DNA of 64,000 nucleotides from Apiosordaria backusii (Eukaryota; Ascomycota; Sordariomycetes; Sordariales; Lasiosphaeriaceae): the NCBI GenBank assembly GCA_030549205.1, contig JAUKTV010000014.1, forward strand, positions 558,001-622,000, written 5' to 3'. Under the pieces are notes generated by a model. The model was not told the DNA's origin. It was given only the letters and a program-made list of their open reading frames with translations, and ran no database searches. This document shows, in pieces, positions 34,693-45,940 of this stretch (positions are counted from its first letter, which is position 1; each line of letters begins with the position of its first letter). The translations under genes and the position numbers were made by a program.

Positions 34693-36337
34693 TCAGCATC
34701 TTCCCGTCCTCTCAAAAGCCTCCCTCCACCTGCACAAAGCCACACAGCGAACCCCCCACCTCCTCTCACCAGGGCTGCTCTGAAAGGTAGCGGGGAACTT
34801 CGCAGGCTTTGATCCAATACGCTTCTCATACCCATTCATCCAAGCCTCCAATTGGTTGAGGTACGCCGTCTCATACTTGACGCAATTGTCCCAAGAAACG
34901 CCAAGACGCTCCTCCAAAGCCCTCTCGGCAGGAGTCCTGGGGATGAAATCACTTTGCAATCGACTGTTAGCATTGTCATCATGTAATCAGGAAAGTGACA
35001 AGGGAAGCATACATACGAGGGCTTCACTCCTTCGGATTCAGTGCCCCACTGGGGCCGCTTTCCCTTAACACTAGCAGCACGCCACTCGTGCTTCCTAGCC
35101 TCCCTGTTCACCCTGTTCCCACGAAGATGTTCCCGTCTTCTCTGCCGATAGGCGTCCGGGTCCTCGGAGGCGTAGTGGCCATCTGTGGTGAGGACACGCT
35201 TGTTCTGTCCCCACTTGATCTTTCTCTTGGGAGGGCGGGGCTGGCCTGGCCTGGGTTTGGTGACCTTGAGGGCGCTCTTGGTGGGGACCGCTTGTCTGTG
35301 GTTGGGGGGGACGTGCTTGGCTGGCTGCTCTTCGTCGGTCGTCTCGAGTCTGTCTTTGACTGAGAGCTCTTTGGTGGCCCTGCGCTCGTTGTAGACTGTG
35401 GAATATTGAGTCGGCTTGGGGCGGCCCACCTGCACAGTGAAAACATGGCCGGAAATTGGTGTGCTTTGAGCAGCGGCCTGCTGGGTGGGGTTTGACTGGC
35501 TTTCGACTGTGACGTTCTGGCCCGGGCAGAAAGGCTGGGCATGTGGATTGAGCCCGCGCTGTGTCAAAGGGGGATCCAAGTCCAGCCAGAGGAATCATTG
35601 ATGGTGGTAGTATTGGCATTGCTGGAGACATTGACGTTGCTGGTCACCTTGGCGTTACTGGCGATGTTGACCTTGTTGGCGACGTTGACCTTGTTGGCGA
35701 CATTGACCTTGTTGGCGACATTGACCTTGTTGGCGACATGGACATTGACCTTGCTGGTGGGACGGGCCTGGTTGGCGACATTGACATTTCTGCTGGAAGC
35801 GGAGAAAGCGAAGATGGGATTGGTGTTGTGGTTCACCCTGCGGCTTTGGCTGAATTGTTTCTCGAGCTGGCCGGTAATGTGCAGGTTGTCGATGCGGGAG
35901 GCTAGGATGTCGACAGTGACCTTTGAGACTGACTTCTCGAACTTGATGTCGTCATGGTCGCGGGAGCTGCTGTAGGGGCTCCTCTGACGCTTGCTGCCAC
36001 GCTCCAATGTCTTCATCTTGATGACGCGGCGAGGACTAATGTGGATCGCATCCTCTTGGCTCTCAGTGATGTCCTCACGACGTCGCTTGCCCAGGGGAGA
36101 AGGGGGAGAGCTTGAAGAAGAGGAAATGGGTCGAGATCTCGGCATCTTGCGAGCACGAGTAGTGGCGGGCTTCCAATTGGCCGCGACACCTGTAGCTGTT
36201 TGGTGGAATGAAGAAGCGAATGTACGCTTGTTAAGAGACGGCTGGTGGTCGTGCGACAGCATCTTCTTGCCGGGCAGAGGGAATGAGTGATAATGGTTTT
36301 CCTGTTGCGGAGGGGTGTCGATAGATGTGTACATCAT
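34693..36337 (-). CDS. Tandem paralogue family, member 4, long disordered protein with hexapeptide repeats
   Basis: Start at 36337 (MMYTSIDTPPQQ; a second ATG follows directly). The N-terminal 250 residues are polar and basic (GKRRREDI), with a (KVNVAN)n tract encoded by an 18-bp minisatellite. After a one-base loss in a C5 run (35569-35573) the frame continues to TKSALKVTKPRPG and PKRKIKWGQNKRVLTTDGHY, the family core. The phase-2 intron is 34952-35016 (65 nt). The last exon has PRTPAERALEERL and YETAYLNQLEAWMNGYEKR, matching the C-terminal helix of members 7 and 9. Adding one base makes the length a multiple of three. The extreme C-terminus is uncertain. Confidence 0.65.
35620..35790 (-). 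repeat. 18-bp coding minisatellite in member 4
   Basis: Five or more near-perfect 18-bp copies encode KVNVAN, flanked by diverged copies (KVNIAS, KVTSNVNVSS). The repeat keeps the frame. It also opens a Leu/Val/Thr-rich frame on the plus strand, which is a shadow. Confidence 0.85.
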
Positions 36338-36499
36338 CTTGAAAGTCGTGAAAATCTTGGGAAGCTCAGGAACCAGAAAAGGTAAACGCCAAAGAGGTGA
36401 TGGTCGCGATGGTACCTGGTGATGTGTGACAATCAACGATTGATGGAGTGTGATGACCAAGAACGTACTGAAGAAGTTCAAGACGAGAGAGATGAGAGG

Positions 36500-36595
36500 T
36501 GTGAGTTGTGGGGGGGAGAGAGAGAGAAGATGTGAGCTGTGGGGAGAGTAAAGATCTGAGCTGTGGGGGGGGAGAGAGAGAGAGAGGGAAGGACT
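36500..36595. repeat. GA-rich triplicated microsatellite upstream of member 4
   Basis: Three imperfect copies of a unit GTGAGYTGTGGGG followed by a GA run and AGAT. It lies in the promoter side of member 4. Confidence 0.7.
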
Positions 36596-37259
36596 AGCAG
36601 TGGGATGGCTGGCGGTGGGAAGAGGTCAAGCAAGACCCACATTTCACTCGACAATAGTAGAAAAACCTCACTGAATAGGCAGGCTCCTATTCACTAGGTT
36701 GACGTCGTGAATTGCTCCGATGGCCAAAGCTCCTGAAAAATCTGCTCCGTATGCCTACGGTGCGAGATTGCAGAGTTGCTCGTGCATCGAAGGATACCTA
36801 GTCCAGCATCCGCGGGACCACCGCCGAAGAAGATGTTGAATTCTGCACTTTTCCACCCCATCAACATCTTTTTTTGCTCTAAAAAACCAAAAGAACTTGT
36901 TGAGTCCCTTCGCCTAAGCATTTATGTGGGATAAATGTTTTTTTCCAGCTTGTAGAGCTGGTGGAATGCGTCCTCTTAGTCATGGGCAATGGCAGCCAAA
37001 CCGCAAAGGCTGCTTGCCTCGAGCAGAGAATCACCTCAAGAATCAATCCCATATGGGGGCCTGAGGCTCAACAAGTAAACAAAGATCAGTTGACAGTCAC
37101 TGCCCCCAAAGCACAAACCTCAGCCACACACAAACCCAATGACATCACCGCGAGTTGGATTCCCTATCTTCTTATCTGTTATCTGGCGGTATGTTTCCAT
37201 CAATTCTCACCCACCACCTTTCACTGCATGTCACGGCAGTACTGACTGCTTTCCAGTTC
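36596..37259. other. Intergenic between members 4 and 5
   Basis: About 660 bp. A minus-strand frame at 36694-36921 is open but has no family signature. No gene supported. Confidence 0.35.
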
Positions 37260-38022
37260 TCAAAGGCCAAGGCTGCCGTGGGGCCTGTCGTGATAAGCCT
37301 GAAGATGTTTCATACCTGGTATCCAGACCAAAACGTCCATAACCGACACACACACGAACAGTATCAACACAGCCCACCGTAAGAGTCTTTTACGCCTATC
37401 CTCTGTCTTCCTCCGATCCCTTGCGATAGTTCGGGCCTCGTACTGTTCTGGTGGCCGGCTGTCCACCTCCAAGTCGATCTTGTCACCATTTTGCTTCCAC
37501 AGTGACTCTGCTTGAACCGGAGGAGTCAGGCCGTTTCAAGTACCATGCGTGGATCTCACTGCACCAAGGTTGTCAGTTATTCGTGCAATCTTGATTGACC
37601 AATCAAAATACATACGGCCGTGACTGCCTCAGTCGAAACTCGAGTATATGTAACCTTCGTCTGTAATCATCTCCTATTGTTGGCCGCTCTATCAGACGTT
37701 TGCCCTTGGCATCTGCCAGAGGTTCACTCCGAAATCGAACGTTGTTGGCGGTGAAGGTGGGTCGGTGTGTCGTGGGCTTTCTCGGTGCTGGGGGAGGGCT
37801 TCTGCTGCTGATTCTGATGATCTTGACACAGGGTGTGACTGGGGGAATGTTGGTGGGTTTGTTACTGGGTCGGATTGGCGGGATGTTGTTGGGCTTTTTG
37901 GATACTAAGCTGCTGTGTTTTCGGTTAGGCTTGGTGTTTCCAGTGAGTTTCTCGAGTGCATCTGGTCTCAGGGTCAATTCCTTCATGAGGCTATTTCTGA
38001 AATCGGCATTGGGAGATGCCAT
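37260..38022 (-). CDS. Tandem paralogue family, distant member 5, with a C-terminal membrane segment
   Basis: Exon 1 (start 38022) is basic and Pro-rich, with SSLVSKKP, then ANNVRFRSEPLADAKGKRL. The phase-2 intron is 37559-37615 (57 nt, GTATGT, CTGAC, GCAG), placed as in the other members. Exon 2 reads EIHAWYLKR, then in a +1-shifted frame LTPPVQAESLWKQNG, a basic stretch (RDRRKTEDRRKRLL) and a transmembrane helix (WAVLILFVCVSVMDVLVW). The frame change (one extra C near 37524, or two bases lost) is unlike the one-base losses elsewhere. Membership rests on the VRF box, intron phase and location. Confidence 0.5.
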
Positions 38023-38578
38023 GATGTAGCATCCTAGACGGGGCTCTGAGAGGAGTATGGCAGATACGTTCGAGGATGGAGGCGACCCAGCTGCTGAGGG
38101 GATCTGTGATGTTATATGAGGTCTGACTGCAAATAGCCATTTTAGGATCTCCCTCTATGTACTATGTCTCAATTACGGGAGAGTTAAAGGGCCCATTATA
38201 GAGAAGGCACCACGACTTCCTTGCATCATGCAAGTTGCATGTGATCACATAAAGCAACATCTGGGCACCTCACCAAACCAGGGCAAAACCCACAGATGCC
38301 TGAACACTTCCACAACAATGATCATTGAGAACACCGTGCTGATCAACCCTTTCCTTTACAATACGATCATTCAAATTACATCGTCTTGGTCTATGTGCAG
38401 TTCTACCACCTCCTGAACTCCATCCAATCTCTGCTATACCAAAAAGTCCAGGCGGCAGAGGAAAGACATTAATTCTCCCATGCTTGTCGAACTCATGTTT
38501 AACACCCATTGCCCACCATCATCTCTGTAGAGCCAACCAGCAGATATTCTGTGACTCTGAACATCCGCCTCGCCCTCC

Positions 38579-39550
38579 TCAATGAAACCCCTTAGCCTGC
38601 TCCTTGTCCATCAAGATTCTCCACCGCCTTCTACCCTTTCTCGTGTCCACCTCCGGCATCTTGAGGCAGGTTTCTTGGCCGCCTTCAAGTTCAACATGCT
38701 TCATCCACCGGTGCCTAAAGATTTGCAGCATGTTGAGATAGCTTATCCGGTACACAATCCTCAAGAAGCTTGCGATGGAAAGTTGGTATTCAACTTGGGA
38801 GTCGAAATCGGTGTTGTCGGGAGACTGTGGTGGCGTGGGAAGGGACTCGGGTTCATGGTCGCTGCAAGATGTCCGCAATACCTTTGATCTTTGTCGAGTG
38901 GTACCTAAGGAGTCATGCCGTGATGTAGCCGCATATGCTTTATCCCTTTCCTCCCGCCAGGCGTGCCGGTGGGGTCTCCCTGAGCTCTTCCACTCGCGTC
39001 GATCACGATTGCACGGCTGGAAAGTCTCTCCTGTTATGATGCAGGCAGCTTCGGTGCTGAATCTTGCTGTCGGCCTGGTGTCATTGTGCTGCTTATGGTG
39101 GCTATCCAGCTGATTAACAGAGATGGACATGCAGCCGAACAGGCTGGCGATGGGCTTGTCTGTCCCGTCCTCTTTGCTAGCTTTCAAGCAGCTCTTGGTG
39201 GGTAGAGCGTGGCGGTGAATGGTCGGTCGAGGGTTTTCAATTATGGTAGGCAAGAAGATACTGTCATACCAGTCGAGACTTGGGGGTGTGCCCTCGGGGT
39301 GGTCATACCCGTCGGCGGTGGCGGGAGCTGAGGTATCCGGGGGTGTGATATCGTTGCAAGTGTCATGGTCCTGGACATCAGGTTTTTGGGACGGGGTTTT
39401 CGAGTATTTTGTGGGCACCCTATTCTTGTTGCCGTCCCCGCTCTCGGAGGAAGGTCTCTGGTGCTTCCGCAGCTGCTTTTTGCGGTCTTGGGCCTTAGTG
39501 GCTGTAGCTCTTGGGTGTTCTTCGGCCCCGGCCTCTTGATAGGGCGGCAT
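38579..39550 (-). CDS. Tandem paralogue family, member 6
   Basis: Intronless frame of 323 residues from the ATG at 39550 (MPPYQEAGAEE). The N-terminal half is disordered. The core is TKSCLKASKEDG, then TARFSTEAACIITGETFQ and RDRREW, matching the family order and spacing. The C-terminal third is helical and basic. No signal peptide. Unlike most relatives it shows no intron after the core, so part of the C-terminus may be read-through of an intron. Confidence 0.65.
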   Translation of the reverse strand: MPPYQEAGAEEHPRATATKAQDRKKQLRKHQRPSSESGDGNKNRVPTKYSKTPSQKPDVQDHDTCNDITPPDTSAPATADGYDHPEGTPPSLDWYDSIFLPTIIENPRPTIHRHALPTKSCLKASKEDGTDKPIASLFGCMSISVNQLDSHHKQHNDTRPTARFSTEAACIITGETFQPCNRDRREWKSSGRPHRHAWREERDKAYAATSRHDSLGTTRQRSKVLRTSCSDHEPESLPTPPQSPDNTDFDSQVEYQLSIASFLRIVYRISYLNMLQIFRHRWMKHVELEGGQETCLKMPEVDTRKGRRRWRILMDKEQAKGFH

Positions 39551-39788
39551 TATGTCGAGTAGTGGCTGCAACTAATAACGATGTTCGGGCTGAGAATGCT
39601 CCGTTGTGTTTGGATAAGTACCTGAGATCGTGAGTCGGGCAAAAAGATAAATCATCTCAACCAAACTGAGCAGGTCGGTACTCTTTTTTTCGAGTTGGTA
39701 ATATATCTGAAAGGAAAAGAGAGTGAGAGGCAATGCCGAAAAGGAATGTGAAAAAGTTTGTTCATTGCAAGCCAAGCCAATCATCGAT

Positions 39789-40095
39789 GAGCGAAGCCAA
39801 GCCTACCGTATATTTGACTGAGCCAAATCAGGCCTTCTCTCGGCTCATGGCTTGAAGGCTTACCGGGTAACAAGCCTTAGCCTCGGTCAGGGTAAGGCTT
39901 AGATGTTGCTATGTAGCCCTAACCCTCTCCGCCCCGGCTGCCCGCCCTCCTGGAATAGTGGCCGGAGCGGAATTACCATTTCCGAAGGGCTTGTTAAGCC
40001 ATCAAGCCTGAGCCAAGCCGGTGATAGCTTCAAGTCAAGCCTTCCAGAATCATCGTAAGCCAAGTCAGGCCATAGGCCGGCTTAGCTTGGCTCGT
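39789..40095. repeat. Nested inverted-repeat element (MITE-like)
   Basis: Imperfect arms face each other: CGGCTCATGGCTTGAAGGCT near 39841 against the reverse complement of 39981-40020, and AAGCCAAGCC motifs near 39790-39805 against GGCTTAGCTTGGCTCG near 40080-40094. A GC-rich centre (CCGCCCCGGCT / GGCCGGAGCGG) is itself palindromic. No coding content. Confidence 0.55.
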
Positions 40096-40824
40096 CTCAT
40101 TGACCACACTGACAATAGCCCACCCAAGAGATCGTTGTACCTGACCTCTGATATTCGTTCTGGAAATCTAGTATATGGACACAGTGGCCAGTCCATTGAT
40201 ATCCCTTGTGCCTGGCCCTGAAGGATTAGGTTGATCTCTCTAAGTTTTGTCAGACTCCGCGGAGACCTGAAGTCTAAGATCACACAGTTCAGCCCTCCCC
40301 AGTTTAATTCCCAAATAGGCTAAGTCCCCAGTTCCACTTATCAGCCCTGATGACTGCTTTTTCTGCACACTCGAATGAAAATTGCGCCAACCATTTCTGG
40401 GACTTTCTGTCTTCGTTGTTAAGTTCCTTTTGGGAGACTTCCAAGGAACACCAACCAGGTAGCACAGGTTCAATTCTTCCAAGAAGAGACACGGGGATTG
40501 TTCTCAAGCAATAATCTTTGCTACATCATGCCCTGGGTATCCTCCACCTTACTTTAACAATCAATCTTCTCCTGTTCGGCGAATCCAAACCGCAGTTCAT
40601 ACCCCTGCCCATGCCCAGTCAAAATAACATACACTATACACCGTCTCCTGATAATTTTTCTCGCACAACGCACCTCGTCTCGAACCCTCTTATGCTCAAC
40701 CTCCATACTCCAACAATGTCTCAGCCCTTCTGAAAGACTCAACCAACACCATCGCAGACAACAATCTCAATCATCGCAACATCGTGTCCTCCCGCCAACC
40801 GTTCTCATACGGGTATAGACCCCC
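40096..40824. other. Intergenic between the inverted repeat and member 7
   Basis: About 730 bp. No coding frame supported. Confidence 0.35.
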
Positions 40825-42217
40825 TCAAATCTTCTCCGCCTCATCCTTCTCTCCTTCCGTCTTCACCCTCTCATTATACCTCAAAACTTGCCACTCCATG
40901 GTACACCGCCTCATGTAGTTCCTCACAGGTGGCAATTCATCCAGCACAGCATCGAGATCGTCGCCTGTAAGCCCGTTGGTGGCCGCGGCTTTGTATTTAT
41001 CCTTGAATTTGTCGAGCTTGGCCAGGTAGGCCTTTTTGTAAATGTCATGATGAGACAAAGAGCGCTTCAACCTTGACTCGACCTTTGCTTCGAAGCGATC
41101 GCGGGGCGGGGAGGTGGGACTAGCGCTGCGGCTTTGACATGTTAGCGAGCTGGTAATAGACTGCTTTACGGAAGGAATGAAACACTTACGCCAGGCTCGC
41201 TGGTTTGCTTGGGGAAGATGTACTGTTGGGCTTGGCCATGCCCTGAGCCGCCCGCGCCTCTCTTGTGTCTGCTCGCCACTGGACGTGGTCGCGCTCGTGG
41301 GGGTGGTAGGGTTGTCCGGTCACGAGGCAGATAGCGGCGTCATTGTAGGTGACAGTCTTTCTGGCTTGTCTTGATGCGGATTGCTTGCTCTTGTTGGCGG
41401 TGGACGGATGACCACGGAACAAGTCCCTGGCTTTCTGCTTGGTGGTAGGATTCCGTTTGAGACAGCTCCTGCTGGGGCCCAAGTTATAGTGAGGGGCAGG
41501 TCGGGGGTGCTTAATGACGGCCATGGCCTCCTCGTCCAGGAACTCATCGGCAGCTTGGTTGGTAGTAACGCTGCTAGTCTCAACGGCGTCCTGGCCAGTA
41601 GTCCCCATGGAGGCACCCCTGATTTCCTCGTTGCCAGGCATCTCGGCGGAGAAGTTCTCACGCGGGCCAAGGACCATAGCGGAGAAGCCCAGACGGAGCA
41701 GCGAGGACTGGAATGGGACCTTGTTGCGGTCTTCCTGGCCGTCAAGGAGACTTTGCGACTCATGGTGGTTCTCTTTATCGTCCTCATCGTTCTGATCAGT
41801 CTTCACTGGCCCATGAACCTTATCATGATGTTCATTCCGCGGTATGGCGGGCTCGTTGCAAAGGTCGAAGGCTTGGCTCCTGGCATATTCTCTGGCTTCT
41901 TGATTGATGGAGATCTCGCCGAAGGGTGTTTTGCTTCTAGACCTAAGAGGAACATCGAGCTGCTGTGTGTCCTGAGGCGCTAGGCTCGCGGGACTCCGCA
42001 GTTTGTTCGCTCTCTGGAGTCGATTCGCTAGATCATTGACGGTCGGCCGTGAAGAGCGAATGGAGCTCAGCTGTGTTCTTCGGGACATTGGTGAAAGTGG
42101 CTGGCATACTGGTATAGGGTCCAAATGAGTCGCAAACACGTGGCTGGCAAGGAGAGTCCCACGCTGCCGCTGTTGATCGGATTGCGGATGGCGCAGAGGA
42201 GCCGTCGGTCGATCCAT
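40825..42217 (-). CDS. Tandem paralogue family, member 7
   Basis: Start at 42217 (MDRPTAPLRHPQ). Two exons, intron 41126-41189 (64 nt, phase 2, CTAAC branch), give about 442 residues and a clean spliced length. The N-terminus has TVNDLANRLQRANK; an acidic NDEDDKENHHE follows. The core is KHPRPAPHYNLGPSRSCLKR, then RKTVTYNDAAICLVTGQPYH. Exon 2 is a helical domain: RDRFEAKVESRLKR, KKAYLAKLDKFKDKYKAA, RNYMRRCTMEWQVLRYNERV. It is a strong paralogue of members 8 and 9. Function unknown. This is the best intact representative together with member 9. Confidence 0.8.
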
Positions 42218-42806
42218 GATGAGGCTAGATGTCTGAGGACAAGTGACTCGGAAGGTATGCGCAAGCAAGTTTGTCTGATAAGAATGTGCGACCGAAGCTG
42301 CAGAATGATGACAGGGCAAAGCAAGTCACCACAAGGGCAGATCGTGATTCTCTGGCTGTGACGATGAACCGCGGAGGATGTCCCGGCAGGAGGATGCTCA
42401 GAGAGGAGGATGTTCAGAGAGGAAGATGCCTAGAGCGAAGTGGAGCTAGAAAGAAGGGTCCACAGAGTTGCAAAGCAATGTGCCCGGATGACTGCGGAAG
42501 AGAATTGGTGGCAGGTTGATGTTTGCTGCTGGCCCATGGCGGGCGAGGATGTGGAAGTGGGTCCAGGTTGGTCGCCAGACCACCGAGGGTGTTGTTGATG
42601 TCGCGGACCTGCTAACAATTGGTCACTGATGTTAGATGGGATGAAAGAGGATCCCTACTACCCCGGTGGAACCCAGCGCAAGTGGCGGGAGATGCGCAAG
42701 AATAAAACATAAGCTGGTAGTGATAAGACACCCCAATATCTATAAGCATTGCTCTTGTTTACATTTCTGATGCTGCCTAGTGCCTCAACATCTATTGCCA
42801 CCATTC
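42218..42806. other. Intergenic between members 7 and 8
   Basis: About 590 bp. Short AGGAGGATG-type direct repeats occur at about 42388-42430. The C-terminal helical exon expected for member 8 is not found here. Confidence 0.35.
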
Positions 42807-43872
42807 TCAGCCACGAAAAATTTGCATATGCCTACATATCCAATCTACCTTAGGGACGGAGATCGAAACTTCGCTACCCTGATCTGCCTGCAAGTAGACC
42901 AGTGAACCCTGTTTGCCGGTTTCTTGGTACTTGGTGGAATCAGCCAACTCCCATTCGAAATCTCTCTCGATGTTATTGCGAGTATGAAACTGGGCCGTCA
43001 TCACTGTCGATATCATTGTTCTTTTGAGACAGGTCTTCCCGGGTATTGTATTACATTGGAAAGTAGGCCCGAGGCATTCATTGATCCCAGTTGCTGTCAT
43101 CCTCGTCAGCTCCTCCGTCGCTAGCGCCTTGACCGGCGGTGCTGTGAACCTCGTGAGCAGTTCCGCTGCTCGCCACGCCGCTGATGACAGTCTGACTGGT
43201 AATGATTGTCTCACTGATATTGATAGCCTCGTTGGGTGCGGTCACCTCGCTGGGCGTGGTATCTACACTTTTATCGTTGGTGGGATCCTGCTTAGTAGCA
43301 AGCGGTGGCGTCTTATCACGCCGTGGGGAGGGGTTTGGGGGACAGAAGTCCTGTTCCATGTGCTGTGATGGTTCGCATGTGCCTGTTAGATCGTTCTCCT
43401 CTTGATATTGATGGTCCTGCTGTTTATCTCCTCGTCGGCTGTCATGTTCATTGTTGTGACACGTGTTGTTCAACTTTTGTCGCTTGGGATTGTGCTCCTG
43501 AGCCTCCACAGCCTTGTCGCCACATGTATATATTGTCCCATTCTTCTTGCTACCAAACACCTCCCGGAAAAGCCGCTTGTTCTGGGATTCAAGCTCCTGA
43601 TCAGGCCCCCGGTTGAGTAGGACCTCATTCTCGAACGTCATGGTGTTTTGGGTACGCCATTTTGTCGGTCTTCTCATGCGGTTTGCGAGGCCGTGGATGG
43701 TGCGCCCCGAACTGAGACAATGAAAAGCAGGGTGTGTTGACCGCAAAGCTGGGGAATCAGGCGTGCATGGCGGGATAGGATCCGGATGGTCCAGCCATAC
43801 CAAACTCGAAAGGAGAATGCTGGGTCGAATACTGGGATATCGTGGACTTGAAGAGTCGTAGGATTGATCCAT
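42807..43872 (-). pseudogene. Tandem paralogue family, member 8 (broken, truncated)
   Basis: Start at 43872 (MDQSYDSSSPRY). The N-terminus matches member 7: DPIPPC-TPDSP, then RTIHGLANRMRRPTK. The first frame stops at 43078, just before the core. A second frame carries PGKTCLKRTMI and runs to 42807 with no recognisable TG-x-x-Y core, and the C-terminal helical domain of members 7 and 9 is missing. Two one-base losses at GGG/CCC runs could explain the frame switch. It is most likely a decaying duplicate. Confidence 0.6.
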
Positions 43873-44694
43873 GATGTTCGTAGTTGCAGCCAGCCAAGAG
43901 TGATGTGTGCGCAGGTGATGGGAGAGAATGTGCAGTTAAGTAATAGATGGTGCCAGGAACAGCGAGAACCAGATCGCCGGTAGGTAATGATGATGATGTC
44001 TTCCTAGTGCCCTGGAGTTAGGAGAAGGGAGAGGCGGGTGGCGACTGGAAAAATGCCATGTTATGGCAACAAAGCTGCCCGCCGGGGAAGATGAACCAGG
44101 GCGACGTGACTTGATGTGGGTCTAGGGCAATTGCTAAAGTACCCGAGTGTGTGCTTGATGATGGATGGGATGAAAACGGCATGCCTACGCCCGCGCTGGT
44201 ACCCGCAGTGCAAGGGCCAGGATACCTATCCCACGAATAGAACTGAATTTGATGGGGGTACGACCCGAATATCTATGAAACCTAAACGACCAGGACAACG
44301 ACTAGATATTAATGTTCAGCTCTGACTGTGGTGTCTTCAAATCGTTGACCTGCAGCAAGCAGTAGGAAAAAGGATATGGCAGGATAGATGCTGAGTGCTT
44401 GCTAGAAATATATTAAGACTCTTTATATCATAGACTCCGTGTACCTATCTCCAACAGCTCCAACCCTCAAAATCATGCGTTATACTCCAACACCTCGAAT
44501 CCTCCAACAGGTAGCTCTCACAGCCCGAAAATACATCGAGGTACCAACATGTCCCAACATAGGTACTTCTCCAGACTTCTTCTGATCCAACCTGTCACCG
44601 CTGACAGCCCCTGAATAACACCCCCGGAAAGGCAACCCCAAATAACATCCTCCAAGACAATAACCCCTCTTAGCCCGTAATTGCTCCTTCCACA
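43873..44694. other. Intergenic between members 8 and 9
   Basis: About 820 bp. No coding frame supported. Confidence 0.35.
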
Positions 44695-45940
44695 TCACAC
44701 TCCCTCTCGAAGTTTCTGGCCTTCTGTCTTGACCCTCTCCTTATATCTCAACACCGCCCACGCCATGGTGCACCTTCTCATGTAGTTGTTCATCAATGGC
44801 ATCTCCGCCATGACGGTGTCATACTCATCCCCAGTGAGCTTATCAATGGCCGCCTTATAGCCTTGTTTGTACTTGTCCAACTTGGCCAAGTACCCCCTCT
44901 TGTACGCCTCCTTGTATTTGGAAGCCCGTTCTAATCTTGAGCCGATCTTTTGTTCGAAGCGATTACGAGGGGGGGAGGACTCCTCACTGCCACAGATAGT
45001 TAGCACTTTGTGACCGAAAAGCGTCGTTTATGGGATAAAGAACCTACGTGGAGGTTGTCTGGTTGCCTTGGGGCATGGTGATTTTCTTCTGCCTGTGAAG
45101 ACCGCCGCGCTGATGGGCTTCGTAAGGCTCCCCCGTGGTGAGGCAGATGGCCGTTTCATTGAAAGCGATGGCGTGTCTGGCTTGCCCTTGTTCTAGTTGC
45201 TTTTGATTACTTGTAGTGGAGCTCTGATAACGCGAGGAGTGGAGGCCGTGAACCTTCTTCTTCATGGAGAAGTGGTGAGCGCTCGAGGCGGACTTGGAGA
45301 TGGCCTTCCTCTTTATGCAGCTTTTTTTCGGTGCTAAGTAATGATGAGGAGCGGTCCGGGGATGCTGGATCATGCTGGCCGAGCTGTCACCCTCGTCTAT
45401 GTCCGTGCTGTGAACATCATCGGTGATGAAGCGAAGAGACTCATCGCTAGCCTTGCCCATGGTTGAGCTGGAAACCTGGCTGGTGTTGCTCGTAGACTTG
45501 CTGGCGCCTTGCCCGAAGTCGTGGTTGGTGGTCTGGCCGGCAGCCTCGGTGGTATCAGGTTGCGAGGACATGCTGTGGCCTTGTGAGGGGCTGGGTGACG
45601 AAAGGTCCAAGTGTATATGTAGCGACTCTATGCTCGACAGGTTGTTGAGGTTTCTTCGGCCATGATGGTGCTGCTCGCTAGTGTCATTCTCCTTGTCATC
45701 GTCGGCTTTCTGGTGCGCTTTGTCTGCACGTGGCTTGAATCGCTTGTCATGGTGTTCATCTCGCGCCGTGACTTTCTCATGGGTCGTGAAGGTTTGGCGA
45801 GCAGCGGATGCTCCGTAATCTTTCCCATCGGATATCACTCGAAGGGGCCGGTTGGTGTGAGACTGACGTGTCTGGCTGTACTGTCTCATGCCCTGGGTTG
45901 CCATGCCGTTTGGATGCTGTGCCCCCATGATGGGATCCAT
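44695..45940 (-). CDS. Tandem paralogue family, member 9
   Basis: Start at 45940 (MDPIMGAQHPNG). Two exons, intron 44987-45047 (61 nt, phase 2, GCTAAC branch), give about 394 residues and a clean spliced length. It shares DEHHDK and DDDKEN with member 7. The core is QHPRTAPHHYLAPKKSCIKR, then RHAIAFNETAICLTTGEPYE. Exon 2 repeats the helical domain: RNRFEQKIGSRLER, KRGYLAKLDKYKQGYKAA, NNYMRRCTMAWAVLRYKERV. The middle is Ser/Thr-rich and disordered. Function unknown. Confidence 0.8.

Noticed and set aside
35541..35975. Plus-strand Leu/Thr-rich repetitive frame resembling a membrane protein
   Set aside because: Antisense of the KVNVAN minisatellite in member 4.
41381..41983. Plus-strand 200-codon hydrophobic frame
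   Set aside because: Antisense of member 7, which has intact core, splice sites and paralogues.
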